Shown: positions 21,969 through 30,992 of the stretch, in pieces | Layout: every line of letters begins with the position of its first letter | How positions within the stretch are numbered: position 1 is the stretch's first letter | Source: a virus | Length of the DNA stretch: 37,408 nucleotides | Virus record (IMG/VR): IMGVR_UViG_3300042380_000358 | Span: 1 to 37,408 of that record | Direction: 5' to 3' (one strand) | Notes under the pieces: model-generated | Told to the model about the DNA's origin: nothing | Databases searched by the model: none | What the model saw: the letters and a program-made list of their open reading frames with translations, nothing else | Translations under genes and position numbers: made by a program

Positions 21969-21988
21969 GAGGTGGCTTCGGCCACCTC
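21969..21988 (+). terminator. UUCG-tetraloop hairpin
   Basis: GAGGTGGC (21969-21976), TTCG, GCCACCTC (21981-21988): a perfect 8-bp stem closed by C-UUCG-G, one of the most stable RNA tetraloops. It lies eight bases after the stop of the decoration-like gene and is followed by TACCC, not a U run. Confidence 0.6.
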
Positions 21989-21993
21989 TACCC

Positions 21994-22007
21994 GCCCAGC
22001 AATGGGC
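21994..22007 (+). other. Second hairpin with GCAA loop
   Basis: GCCCA (21994-21998), GCAA, TGGGC (22003-22007). A 5-bp stem with a GNRA loop directly behind the UUCG hairpin and 18 bases before ATG 22025. Together the two stems form a compact RNA structure in a 64-base gap. Confidence 0.45.
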
Positions 22008-22024
22008 ACCTGTGAGGACACAGA

Positions 22025-22417
22025 ATGAGCAACAGTCAAGTCTCCACCCTCGAGGCTCCGCGCTCCAACGCGCAGCCCCAGGCTGGAAAGCCCGCCGCGC
22101 AAGCCGGCATCGCCCGCGGCGCCGTCAAGGCCAACGGCCACGATGTCATGCTGAGCGGCAAGAAGGCCCGCATCACGATCCACCCCTCGGACTCCGACGG
22201 CGGCCACGACGCGGTCTTCCTCGGCCTGAACGGCTATGCCTACCAGGTCCCCCGCGGCGAGCCCGTGGTGATCCCGGTCGAGCTGCTCGGCGTGCTCGAG
22301 AACGCCATCACCCAGAAGGTCGTGCAGAACGAGAAGATGGACACCTCGCTCACGCACGCCCCGCGGTTCGCCTACGCCGTGCACGACACGGACGTGAAGG
22401 AAGCCGCGACGGCCTGA
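22025..22417 (+). CDS. Conserved head-region hypothetical protein
   Basis: A 130-aa protein. The N-terminal 40 residues are flexible; then ARITIHPSDSDGGHDAVFLG, LNGYAYQVPRGEPVVIPVEL and LLGVLENAITQKVV. I recall proteins with the same GG.DAVF.GLNG..YQIPRG pattern between capsid and adaptor genes in podoviruses with N4-gp56-type capsids. No function is established. The order here agrees with that recollection. Confidence 0.7.
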   Translation: MSNSQVSTLEAPRSNAQPQAGKPAAQAGIARGAVKANGHDVMLSGKKARITIHPSDSDGGHDAVFLGLNGYAYQVPRGEPVVIPVELLGVLENAITQKVVQNEKMDTSLTHAPRFAYAVHDTDVKEAATA

Positions 22418-22421
22418 CGCC

Positions 22422-23213
22422 ATGGGGGCCACCCTCGTCCGAGAGTTCCTTGACCGCGTCAGCACGCTGCTGACCGACAAGACCCCTCAGTTCACTCGGT
22501 GGACTCAGAGGGAGCTCGTCGACGCCACCAACGATGGCCAGCGCGCCATCGCGAAGTACGTCACCTCATCGAGCGCGAGGGTGGATGCCATCCGGCTGTC
22601 GGCCGGCAGCAGGCAGTCGATCGAGCGGATCCTGGCGGCGAACGTCCTGCCGGGAGACGGCTCGACCCCGGCCGACGTCGCCGGGACCTACCTGCAGTCC
22701 CTGATCCGCAACATGGGCGCCAACGGCACAACGCCGGGGCTGCCCATCCGCGCGATGGATCGAGAGATCCTGGACGCCGCAACACCCACCTGGCACACCG
22801 CGGCCGTTGGCCAGTACACCGGCGTGCGTGGCGTCGTCTTCGACCCGAGGTTCCCGAAGGTCTTCTACGTGACGCCAGCGCTGCCCGCCGCCACCAACTG
22901 GTGGGTCGAGGCGGCCATCCTGGCTGACCCTGTGCTGATCCCGCACGCGGCCGACGGGACGTACGCTATCGGCGGCGCCTCAACGCTGACCATCTCGATC
23001 GACGACAAGTACGTCGACGACCTGATGAACTACGTGATGGCCCGAGCCTTCATGAAGGACGCCGAGTGGGCCGCAAACCCCGCGATGGCGCAGACCTACG
23101 CCGCCCTCTTCACCGGCAGCATCAACGCCCAGGTCGCCGCCCTCACCGGCGTGAACCCGAACCTGCAGTCTCTCCCGATGGCGCCGAACGTGCCAACCCG
23201 CGCAGGTAGATGA
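22422..23213 (+). CDS. Head-tail adaptor protein (DUF6682-like)
   Basis: A 263-aa protein. It begins REFLDRVSTLLTDKTPQFTR, then WTQRELVDATNDGQRAIAKY, a pattern I recall from podovirus adaptor proteins (DUF6682), followed by beta segments and a C-terminal helical region (KYVDDLMNYVMARAFMKDAE). Adaptors bind under the portal and join it to the nozzle. The next gene encodes a similar class of protein, overlapping as ATGA. Family assignment is from memory. Confidence 0.75.
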   Translation: MGATLVREFLDRVSTLLTDKTPQFTRWTQRELVDATNDGQRAIAKYVTSSSARVDAIRLSAGSRQSIERILAANVLPGDGSTPADVAGTYLQSLIRNMGANGTTPGLPIRAMDREILDAATPTWHTAAVGQYTGVRGVVFDPRFPKVFYVTPALPAATNWWVEAAILADPVLIPHAADGTYAIGGASTLTISIDDKYVDDLMNYVMARAFMKDAEWAANPAMAQTYAALFTGSINAQVAALTGVNPNLQSLPMAPNVPTRAGR

Positions 23214-23866
23214 TGACCCCAGCCGATCTGTACTCGCGCATCCTGCCGTTCGTCCCGGGCTGCCCGGAGGCGATGGTCGACCAGGTGGTGATCGACGCCG
23301 CGGTTGAGCTCGCAGAGTTCAGCCAGTCCATCTTCGAGGTGGCGACCTCCATCCCGCTCGTCAACGGCACGGCGACCTACAACGTCGCCGAGGCGACCGG
23401 CCTCGATCTGGACCTCGTGCGGTTCGTCCTGGGCCCAGGCAACCGCGAGCTGACGCCGCTGTCGAGCCCCGGCCAGCTGCAGGACGTGCTGCCCAACTGG
23501 CAGGGCGACGAATCGAACGAGCCGACGCACTACAGCGCCTGGTCGGCGCCCGAGTCGCTCACCATCTACCCGACGCCGGCCAACATCGCCGCCGGCGCCG
23601 CGCTGCGCGTGCATGGCACCTGGAAGCCCGGCATCTCGGCGACGTCCTTCCCTGAGGGCTTCGGCCGCAGCTACTACCAAACCATCGTCGAGGGCGCCAA
23701 GTCGAAGCTGATGCTGATGCCAGACAGGAAGTGGTCCAACCCGCAGCTCGCCATGATCAGCGACAAGAAGTTCCGCGATGGCATGGTCGACGCGAAGAAC
23801 GAAGCCCTGCATGGCAAGGTGGCCGGATCCATCCGCGTGAGGCCCGTCAGGTTCGGCGGGGTGTAA
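23210..23866 (+). CDS. Second head-tail adaptor/connector protein
   Basis: A 218-aa protein; two adjacent ATG codons (23210, 23213), the first overlapping the previous stop. It has an N-terminal helix pair (ADLYSRILPFVPGCPEAMVD; VIDAAVELAEFSQSIFEVAT), beta segments (ESLTIYPTP, RVHGTWKP) and C-terminal helices. This is the typical layout of podovirus connector proteins. It probably forms a ring below the first adaptor. Inferred from pattern and order. Confidence 0.7.
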   Translation: MMTPADLYSRILPFVPGCPEAMVDQVVIDAAVELAEFSQSIFEVATSIPLVNGTATYNVAEATGLDLDLVRFVLGPGNRELTPLSSPGQLQDVLPNWQGDESNEPTHYSAWSAPESLTIYPTPANIAAGAALRVHGTWKPGISATSFPEGFGRSYYQTIVEGAKSKLMLMPDRKWSNPQLAMISDKKFRDGMVDAKNEALHGKVAGSIRVRPVRFGGV

Positions 23867-23867
23867 T

Positions 23868-25493
23868 GTGCCGTCAATCGTCCTCAAGGCGTTCGGCAGC
23901 ATGCGCCCTCGGACGGCGCCGCACCTCCTCAATCCCGCGGAGGCCGTCCTCTCGCGCAACACGAGCCTGAGCCGCGGCTCGCTCGTCCCGCTGCGTGGCA
24001 CGACCGCGCTGCAGGCCCTGAACCGGGTCAACGCGCAGACCATCTTTCGCTACGGGAACTCCGCCACCGAGGCCAACTGGTGGTTCGAGTTCGACGCCGA
24101 CACCGACGTCATCGAGTCGCCCGTGCCGAACGACGCCTGGGGCCGGGCCTACTGGACCGACGGCTCGCAGCCGAAGTACGGCCCGAACAACCTGCTGATC
24201 AGCGGTGTCTCGGGCTACCCGGGCGGCAGCTACAACCTCGGCGTGCCGCAGCCACTCAGCGTGCCGACGACGACTTTCACGCCCGGCTCCGGCCCGACCG
24301 CCGAGACCCGCGCGTACGTCTACACCTACGTCTCGTTCTACGGCGAAGAGGGCCCGCCTTCCGAGCCGACGGCGCTGATCACGGTCGACCCCACGGCCTC
24401 GGTCACGCTCGCTGGCATGGCGACCGGCCCGGGCGGCTCGTACAACCTGACGCTCAAGCGGATCTACCGCACGTCGACCACCGACGCCGGCGCAGAGTTC
24501 CAGTTCGTCGCGGAGATCCCGATCGCCAACACGTCGTACGTCGACACGGTGGCGCAGGCCGCCCTCGGCGAGGTGCTGCCGACCATCGGATGGGATCCTC
24601 CGCCTCAAGGCCTGCGCGGCCTGAAGGTGCTGGCCAACGGCGCCTGCATCGGGTTCGTCGGCAACACGGTCCATCTGTCTGAGCCCAACCTGCCGCACGC
24701 CTGGCCGCACAAGGTGGCGATCGACGAGCAGATCGTCAGCATCGGCGTCTTCCGCCAAGGCGCGGCCATCCTGACCACGAGCTACCCCTTCATCCTGACG
24801 GGAGCCGACCCGCAGGCGATGACGCCGGAGCGGATCGAGACGCCGCTGCCCTGCGTGAGCAAGCGGTCTGTCGTGTCGGCCGGCGAGGGCACGCTGTACG
24901 CATCGACCGAGGGCGTGGTGAGCATCGGCCCGGGCGGCGGCGGCGTCATCACCGGCTCGCTCATGACGCGCGACCAGTGGCAGGCCTACAACCCGAGCTC
25001 GATGATCGGCGCCTTCCACAGCGGCAAGTACCACCTGGCGTACACGACGGTCGGCCTGGAGCGCGGCATCCTCATCTTCGACCTGAAGGAGGGTGGCGTC
25101 GAGATGACGACCTGCGACGTCAACTCCGCGGCCGCGATCAACGCCATGTACACCGAGGCCTCGACCGACACGCTGTACTTCGCGCAGTCCAGCAGCATCC
25201 GCCGGCATGACCGCGGCAGCGCGCTGACGATGCTTCGGCGAAGCGGCGTCTTCCGCTTAGCCGCGCCGGTCAACATGGCCTGCATCTCGATCTGGGCTGA
25301 GGCCTACCCCGTCACCGTTCGGGCCTACGGCGATGGCAACCTGCTGCGAGCGGTTGTCGCCACCGGCCGCGACGCCTACCGGCTGCCATCGGGTGCTGAG
25401 TATCGCGACTTCCAGATCGAGGTCGAAGGCGCGAACGAGGTGACGCAGGTCATCATGGCGACATCGATCGCCGAGCTCAGGGCCGCGCAGTGA
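23868..25493 (+). CDS. Tail nozzle-like protein
   Basis: A 541-aa protein from GTG 23868, one base after the previous stop. It begins VPSIVLKAFGSMRPRTAPHL and is rich in beta strands; segments such as TAETRAYVYTYVSFYGEEGP PSEP (in two parts), RGLKVLANGACIGFVGNTVH and LYASTEGVVSIGPGGGG look like repeated blades of a propeller. This is characteristic of nozzle proteins that close the podovirus tail. Overlaps the next gene as a GTGA/ATGA-type junction. Confidence 0.75.
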   Translation: MPSIVLKAFGSMRPRTAPHLLNPAEAVLSRNTSLSRGSLVPLRGTTALQALNRVNAQTIFRYGNSATEANWWFEFDADTDVIESPVPNDAWGRAYWTDGSQPKYGPNNLLISGVSGYPGGSYNLGVPQPLSVPTTTFTPGSGPTAETRAYVYTYVSFYGEEGPPSEPTALITVDPTASVTLAGMATGPGGSYNLTLKRIYRTSTTDAGAEFQFVAEIPIANTSYVDTVAQAALGEVLPTIGWDPPPQGLRGLKVLANGACIGFVGNTVHLSEPNLPHAWPHKVAIDEQIVSIGVFRQGAAILTTSYPFILTGADPQAMTPERIETPLPCVSKRSVVSAGEGTLYASTEGVVSIGPGGGGVITGSLMTRDQWQAYNPSSMIGAFHSGKYHLAYTTVGLERGILIFDLKEGGVEMTTCDVNSAAAINAMYTEASTDTLYFAQSSSIRRHDRGSALTMLRRSGVFRLAAPVNMACISIWAEAYPVTVRAYGDGNLLRAVVATGRDAYRLPSGAEYRDFQIEVEGANEVTQVIMATSIAELRAAQ

Positions 25494-28393
25494 GCAACCG
25501 GCCGACGAAGACGCCGGCCATCCCGGCCCCCACAGAAGAGAACCTCCTTGAAGTCGCCAAGGCGGTCAAGATCCTGCTTGATATTCGCGAGGGCAGGCTC
25601 GGAGACCCACGCGATGCCTTCCTGACTGTTCGCGATGCGTCGAGCGCTTCCGGCTTCCAGCTGAGTCTGCTGGGCGGCGGCGGGGGTGGTGGCGGCGGAG
25701 GAGGCAACCCAGGCGACACGACGCCCCCGCCCGCACCTGTTGGCCTGACCGCAACCGGCGCGTTCGCCCTGATCGTGCTGCAGTGGAACTCGCCGGCCAC
25801 GCCGAACAACATCGCGTACGCCGAGGTGTGGCGGTCTGACACCGATGTTCTCGGCTCGGCCGTCATGATCGGCACGAGCGCGAGCCGGTTCTACACCGAC
25901 AGCGTTGGCTCGAGCAGGAGCTACTTCTACTGGATCCGGTTCGTCACCCGGGCCAACATCGCGGGCCCGTACAACGCGACCTCCGGAACCGCAGGCTCGA
26001 CATCGACCGACCCGCAGACGGTGCTCGACGTGCTCAACAGCGCGCTGCGCGAGTCGCACCTGTACCGCGGGCTGTCCGAGCCGATCGCGGGGATCATCGC
26101 CAGCCAGGACGCCGCTGCCGAGGCCGCACTCTCAGCGACCCTCGAGTCCAGGGCCCGCGCGCGGAACTCGGCTAGGGCCATCCTGTCGCTGGTGGCGGTC
26201 AACAATGACACCTACGCAGCCCTTGAGCGCGAGGCCTTCGTTCGAGCCGAAGAGACTGGCAACCTCTTCGGTCAGTACACCGTCAAGGTCGACCTGAATG
26301 GCTACGTCACCGGCTACGGCCTGGCCAGCTCGGTCGTCGACGGCGTGCCGACCAGCGCGTTCGGTGTGGTGGCCGACAGGTTCTTCATCGCGCCGGTCGC
26401 GACGAACCCGGGCGCATCAGACGGCGCGCCGTTCTACGTCATCACGACGCCGACCACGATCGATGGCGTGGTGATTCAGCCCGGCACCTACATGAAGAGC
26501 GCCTTCATCGCAGATGCCACGATCGGCACCGCGAAGATCAGGTCCATCGCCGCAGACAAGATCACAGCCGGGTACACGGCGAGCGTCGACCTTGAGAGCG
26601 CGGTCTTCGCTGGGTCCGAGTTCTACATCGGCGGCACGGTCACCTACGAGTTCGGCGACCCCGCGCGCCCGACGCAGCGAACCGGCATCGCATCGGTCTC
26701 CAACCCGAACGTCTCGTTCAACAGCCTCGGCGCGTCGTTCAACGTCGACTACTTCCGCGTCTTCAACGGCGCGACCTTCGAGACCCCGTTCGAGATCTCT
26801 GGCGGCCTCGTTCGGGCCAAGCGCGCGCAGATCCAGGACCTGCAGGTCACCAGCGCCAAGATCGACGACATGATCCAGTCGAACAACTGGAACGGGTCGT
26901 ACGTTGCGCCGGCGCCCAGCACGGACCCGAGCTACAGCTCGGTCACCCTGCTGCTCAACTTCGACGGCTCGCTGACGGCCGACCAGTCGCTCAGCGCGGC
27001 CTCACCCGTCGCGGCAACCGGCTACTCGCTCACCTCGGCGTCCCCGCTGGCTGGCTCGCAGAGCGTGCTCTCCACGACCTCAAGCCAGCTGATCTACGCG
27101 GCCAGCACGGCGTTCAACCAGCGCTCCGCCTACACCCTGGAGTTCAGGATCCGCCGCAACAGCGGCGACGGAGACGGCTACTTCATGGCTCGCAGCGCGG
27201 TTCAGTACATAGCGCTGTTCGGCCTCAGCCTGTCGTTCACCAACTACGGCGGGGCGATGACGATCCCGCTCACGAGCGGGGCCAACCACCACATCGCGCT
27301 GTGCTCGGACGGCACGACGGTCCGCGTCTTCCGCGATGGCGTGCTGATCGAGTCGGCCGCAGCGCTTGCGCAGGACCTGTCGGCGCAGCCTTTTGCCTTG
27401 CTGGGCGTGCCGGACAGGCCAGACCTGCCGTGCCCCGTGGTGACCATCGACACCTTTCGCCTGACCCAAGGCGTGGCCCGTTACACGTCGAACTTCACAC
27501 CTCCGTCCGGCCCCCTGCCTGGCGCATCGACACCGGGGTTCTTCACGAACTTCGGCACGGCCGGGTGGGCCATCTCGAAGGCCGGCGACGTTGCGATCAA
27601 CAGCCTGTACTCGCGCGGCGCCATCGCGGGCGGCGGGTTCTCCCCGGTCGACTGGTCTTGGCCCACGTCGGGCGGCGGGTTCTTCGTCGGGCCGCAGGGC
27701 ATCCGCATCGGGCGAGAGGCGTCGGGCCAGTTCTTCGAGGTTGCCGCCGGCGGCGCCATCCGGGCGCCAGGCCTCAACATATCCGGCGGCGTTTTAACTC
27801 TCGGTGGATCCGCTGGATCGGCCGTGATTCAAAACACGTCCAGCTCCGCATTTATTGACCTTGACGCCTCCGCAGACGAGCCGTTCATTCAGGCGACAAG
27901 TGCAGGCGCGAGCACAATTATCTACGCCAACGGAAAGGCTTTCTTTACCAACGAAGAAACCTCTGGAACCTGGTTTGGGGCAGCAGAGCTCATTGGCTCT
28001 AGGTTCCTTGGCGGTGGCGACAAGGGCGGCGGAGCAACGCTTGAGTATTTCCCGCAAGAGGCTCTGGTGGAGTTCGACACCGGATTTAGGGCTGATCTTC
28101 TTGACATACGAAACAGGAGCTTTACTGCCCGCGTTGGGAATATCTCCGCCGCAAGAGTTGGCGGCCCGTCTGGTGATGGTGCGTTCCTTGAGGCTGTACA
28201 GGTTGAGGCGTCCACGTCTTCTTCAATTCCGTTCACAGTTGCCCCGTTCAACCCGGCTAACAACCCGTATGGCGGAACTAGCTGCGCCATATTCATCGTT
28301 GTTCGGCTGCGACTTAGGCCGTTGGCCAACTGGGCGCAATTCACTTCGTTCCAGATTACCAGCCTGAGCTGGGTTCTTGATAGGGTGGCTTAA
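25490..28393 (+). CDS. Tail tip/fibre protein with FN3 and LamG-like domains
   Basis: A 967-aa protein, ATGA overlap. Residues 1-60 are an N-terminal anchor; a run of 11 glycines (62-72) is a flexible hinge. A fibronectin type III-like domain follows (about 78-165), then helices and a segment like the lambda gpJ C-terminal region (FGQYTVKVDLNGYVTGYGLA; PTTIDGVVIQPGTYMKSAFI). Residues about 482-675 are a LamG/concanavalin-like lectin domain ending GVARYTSNFTPPSGPLPG. From base 27790 the sequence becomes visibly more AT-rich, so the tip may be acquired. It probably binds the host receptor. Confidence 0.82.
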   Translation: MSNRPTKTPAIPAPTEENLLEVAKAVKILLDIREGRLGDPRDAFLTVRDASSASGFQLSLLGGGGGGGGGGGNPGDTTPPPAPVGLTATGAFALIVLQWNSPATPNNIAYAEVWRSDTDVLGSAVMIGTSASRFYTDSVGSSRSYFYWIRFVTRANIAGPYNATSGTAGSTSTDPQTVLDVLNSALRESHLYRGLSEPIAGIIASQDAAAEAALSATLESRARARNSARAILSLVAVNNDTYAALEREAFVRAEETGNLFGQYTVKVDLNGYVTGYGLASSVVDGVPTSAFGVVADRFFIAPVATNPGASDGAPFYVITTPTTIDGVVIQPGTYMKSAFIADATIGTAKIRSIAADKITAGYTASVDLESAVFAGSEFYIGGTVTYEFGDPARPTQRTGIASVSNPNVSFNSLGASFNVDYFRVFNGATFETPFEISGGLVRAKRAQIQDLQVTSAKIDDMIQSNNWNGSYVAPAPSTDPSYSSVTLLLNFDGSLTADQSLSAASPVAATGYSLTSASPLAGSQSVLSTTSSQLIYAASTAFNQRSAYTLEFRIRRNSGDGDGYFMARSAVQYIALFGLSLSFTNYGGAMTIPLTSGANHHIALCSDGTTVRVFRDGVLIESAAALAQDLSAQPFALLGVPDRPDLPCPVVTIDTFRLTQGVARYTSNFTPPSGPLPGASTPGFFTNFGTAGWAISKAGDVAINSLYSRGAIAGGGFSPVDWSWPTSGGGFFVGPQGIRIGREASGQFFEVAAGGAIRAPGLNISGGVLTLGGSAGSAVIQNTSSSAFIDLDASADEPFIQATSAGASTIIYANGKAFFTNEETSGTWFGAAELIGSRFLGGGDKGGGATLEYFPQEALVEFDTGFRADLLDIRNRSFTARVGNISAARVGGPSGDGAFLEAVQVEASTSSSIPFTVAPFNPANNPYGGTSCAIFIVVRLRLRPLANWAQFTSFQITSLSWVLDRVA

Positions 28394-28710
28394 TGCTCTG
28401 GTTTATCAATAAGGAAGACGGCGCGCTGGTTTCATCGATCAGGCCAACTAGTCCAGGGGACTATGCGGGCAGTAGCCTGCATGTTTCGTCGCCGCCGCCA
28501 AGTTGCGCTACTGGCGAGTGGGCGGTGTGGTCTGGCGATGCGTGGAGCTGCGTTGTTGACATGAGGGGCACCACATGGCACCACCCTGACACGCTACAAA
28601 TGCTGACAATCTCCCTTGTCGGGGAGCGCCCGCCGGCTGGTTGGGTTGCGGGGCCGCCAGCATCGCCAGCCAACGGCCGGGCCATCATCTACAGCGTGGA
28701 GGGCCTATGA
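28393..28710 (+). CDS. Tail fibre assembly-like protein
   Basis: A 105-aa protein, start overlapping the previous stop by one base. Residues about 45-95 (WAVWSGDAWSCVVDMRGTTW, then LVGERPPAGWVAGPP) match the pattern of tail fibre assembly proteins: a tryptophan-rich beta repeat, D-[HM]-R-G and PP.GW. Such proteins help fold the adjacent fibre or are cut from it. Composition is AT-richer like the end of the fibre upstream, so they may have moved together. Confidence 0.65.
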   Translation: MLWFINKEDGALVSSIRPTSPGDYAGSSLHVSSPPPSCATGEWAVWSGDAWSCVVDMRGTTWHHPDTLQMLTISLVGERPPAGWVAGPPASPANGRAIIYSVEGL

Positions 28711-29237
28711 CGGTGCCGCGCCGCATGTGGAAGGGCCTGCCGACGGGCGATGCGCCGCGCGTCGAGCCTGTGCGCGCCTTCGGCTGGATCGTGCACAAGC
28801 ACACCCTGCCGCCGGGTGGCCGACTCATCCTGGTCTCGACGCAGGCCGTGTCGCGAGAGCGCGCGCCGAACCTGGCGATCTACACCGCAGGCCGTGGTGT
28901 CGTCACCAACGACACCGTCGGCCCGATGCCAGACCGCGAGCCCGGCATGTTCACCGGCGACCGACCCGATCACCCGGCCGGCACCACCACGATCGCGGCC
29001 CCCGACGGGCTTGAGTTCTGGTGCTTCAACTGGCACGCCAACCGAGGCGCTCTCCCGGCGGCCAGCCCGCTTCGCGCCGCGGACGCGGAATTGGTAGAGC
29101 TGCAGGCCGGGCAGCGAGTTCTACTGTGCACCGGCGCGCTTGGCGAGTTCGGTGTCGGGCCCTTCGTTGCGCCCGGCGGCCCGCTCGTTGCGCGCGGCGC
29201 CGTGTACGGCTTCTTGATCGAGGGCGATCGTGGGTAG
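28707..29237 (+). CDS. Hypothetical beta-rich protein, possible cupin
   Basis: A 176-aa protein from ATG 28707 (ATGA). Alternating beta segments (AFGWIVHKHTLPPGGRLILV; GLEFWCFNWHANRGAL; GQRVLLCTGALGEFGVGPFV) with conserved histidines and glycines suggest a jelly-roll fold, perhaps cupin-like. No firm family. It is fused by overlap to the desaturase gene, whose GTG lies inside its last three codons, so the two may be moved or expressed together. Confidence 0.55.
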   Translation: MTVPRRMWKGLPTGDAPRVEPVRAFGWIVHKHTLPPGGRLILVSTQAVSRERAPNLAIYTAGRGVVTNDTVGPMPDREPGMFTGDRPDHPAGTTTIAAPDGLEFWCFNWHANRGALPAASPLRAADAELVELQAGQRVLLCTGALGEFGVGPFVAPGGPLVARGAVYGFLIEGDRG

Positions 29238-29967
29238 ACAACCTCTGTGGATGATCTCTGTCGGGCACCTGGCCGGGCTTGCCGGCGTCGTGCTGGGTGT
29301 CTGGCTCATCGCGACAGGCGCCGCGAGCCAGTGGTGGCTGCTCGCCTGGGCGGCGTTTCACCTGCTCGGCTCGCTGATGCTGTCCGTCGGGCTGCACCGC
29401 TACTTCTCGCACGGCTCGTTCAAGACCACGCCTTTCTGGCACAACTTCATGGCGCTCTACAGCGTGCTACTGCTCAACGGCAGCCCTCACGGCTGGGCTG
29501 CAGCGCATAACGCGCACCACGCCTTCTCAGACACCGACCGCGACCCGCACATCGCCGACTGGACGTACCTTGTGTGGAAGCGATACCGCAGCACGCCGCT
29601 GGTGACGCGCGGCCTGCGCAGGCTGGCCGGCGACCCAGTGGTGGCCTTCGTGCACCGCACAGGCTTGTGGCTGTGGCTGGCGTTTACAGCCCTTTTGCTG
29701 TGGGCGTCGCCAGAGGCCTACCTGTTCGCCTACCTGATGCCGCTCGGCAGCGTTCACCTGATCGGCGCGCTGCACCAGGTCACAAGCCACAAGAACCTGG
29801 CGCCGCGCGACATCTGGTGGCTCGAGCTCGTCCTGCCCGCGTGCGGCGAGTGGCTCCACAAGACACACCACGACCACCCCGGGCGGAGCGACTTCCGCAC
29901 GAAGTGGTGGCACGTTGATCTCGGCGCTGCGCTCGTCCGGGCGATCAGCGTCAACACGAAGAGCTGA
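29230..29967 (+). CDS. Fatty acid desaturase
   Basis: A 245-aa membrane protein from GTG 29230; ATG 29251 is an alternative start. It carries the three histidine boxes of acyl-CoA/acyl-lipid desaturases: H56RYFSH61, H93NAHH97 and H210KTHH214, which bind the di-iron centre, plus hydrophobic segments (residues about 10-55, 146-182). In this family the enzyme introduces a double bond in an acyl chain, often at carbon 9, with ferredoxin or cytochrome b5 as donor; none is encoded here. At 245 aa it is a compact form. It lies between a beta-rich unknown gene and a fibre gene, so it is an auxiliary metabolic gene in the tail region. Confidence 0.9.
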   Translation: MGRQPLWMISVGHLAGLAGVVLGVWLIATGAASQWWLLAWAAFHLLGSLMLSVGLHRYFSHGSFKTTPFWHNFMALYSVLLLNGSPHGWAAAHNAHHAFSDTDRDPHIADWTYLVWKRYRSTPLVTRGLRRLAGDPVVAFVHRTGLWLWLAFTALLLWASPEAYLFAYLMPLGSVHLIGALHQVTSHKNLAPRDIWWLELVLPACGEWLHKTHHDHPGRSDFRTKWWHVDLGAALVRAISVNTKS

Positions 29968-29975
29968 GGTTTCCG

Positions 29976-30992
29976 ATGTCCTGGTACAAGATTGGCACCT
30001 CTAGCGTCACCAACGGCTCACCCGCTGTCGTTGGTGTCGGCACGGCCTGGCGCCAGCAGGTCAAGCAGGGCGACATCTTCCGCGGGCCAGACCGCGGCGT
30101 GTACGAGATCCTGAGCGTCAACTCCGACACCTCGATCACACTCGCCGAGAACTACCTCGGCACTACGCAGACAGGCCAGCCGTACAGCATCGCTCCGACG
30201 CAGGGCTTCGTGCGCGACCTCACGCAGCAGGTCCAGGAGCTGATCCAGGACTACGACCCTGCGCTCCTGCCGGCGGCCACGACGCCGATGCTCGACTCCG
30301 ACAAGGCGATCGTCGACCAGGGCGGCATCACCGCGGTGGCCACGCTCACCGCGCTGCGAGACCAACTGCTCAAGACCTCGCCACTGCCGGCTGCGGCGGC
30401 CACCATCGACGACGCGGACCAGTTCCTGCTCAACCAGTCCGGCCAGCCGAAGCGCGTGCCCGCCGCGCAGATGCGCGCCGCGTTCGGAGGTGTCGAGCCG
30501 CCTGCGACGAGCCTGCCCCAGGCCGATGTGCCGCTCAATGCCGGGGACCTGTTCGTCGTCACGCAAGGCGGCACCAAGAAGCGTGTTTCGAACAGCGAGC
30601 TGCTGGTGTCCATCCAGGCGCTGCTTGACGTGCTGGCCGACATCGCCGGCGGCAACGAGTTCTCCGGCGCGCAGACCGTCGCCTTCGTCGCGCTCACGGA
30701 TGCAGCGACCATCGCCACCAACGCCAGCCTGTCGAACCACTTCGCTGTCACTCTGGGTGGCAACCGCACCCTGGCCAACCCGACCAACATGCGCGACGGC
30801 GGCATCTACAACTGGCGCATCAGGCAAGACGGCACGGGCTCCAGGACGCTCGCCTATGGCAACAAGTTCAGGTGGCCTGGCGGAACTGCGCCAACCCTCT
30901 CGACAGCAGCCAACGCAGTCGACCGCATCACGGGCCAGTACATCGCCGCGCAAGACGTGATCGAGTGCGCCATGACGAAGGACTTCCGCTGA
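29976..30992 (+). CDS. Tail fibre protein
   Basis: A 338-aa protein, GAGG ribosome site. The N-terminus (MSWYKIGTSSVTNGSPAVVG, VGTAWRQQVKQGDIFRGPD) is typical of virion-attachment domains of phage fibres. Residues about 80-230 are helical and repeat-like (two segments with ADQFLLNQSGQPKRVP and AGDLFVVTQGGTKKRVS). The C-terminus (FAVTLGGNRTLANPTNMRDG, GTGSRTLAYGNKFRWPGG) is a common fibre tip domain. It overlaps the next lectin gene by one base. Confidence 0.78.
   Translation: MSWYKIGTSSVTNGSPAVVGVGTAWRQQVKQGDIFRGPDRGVYEILSVNSDTSITLAENYLGTTQTGQPYSIAPTQGFVRDLTQQVQELIQDYDPALLPAATTPMLDSDKAIVDQGGITAVATLTALRDQLLKTSPLPAAAATIDDADQFLLNQSGQPKRVPAAQMRAAFGGVEPPATSLPQADVPLNAGDLFVVTQGGTKKRVSNSELLVSIQALLDVLADIAGGNEFSGAQTVAFVALTDAATIATNASLSNHFAVTLGGNRTLANPTNMRDGGIYNWRIRQDGTGSRTLAYGNKFRWPGGTAPTLSTAANAVDRITGQYIAAQDVIECAMTKDFR

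Noticed and set aside
25676-25705. G-rich run encoding 11 glycines as a regulatory quadruplex
   Set aside because: It is explained by a glycine hinge in the tip protein; no regulatory context is visible.
29078-29115. tRNA-like stretch GCGGAATTGGTAGAGC resembling a leucine tRNA D-arm
   Set aside because: No anticodon arm, T-arm or acceptor complement follows at tRNA spacing, and the stretch is inside a supported coding frame.
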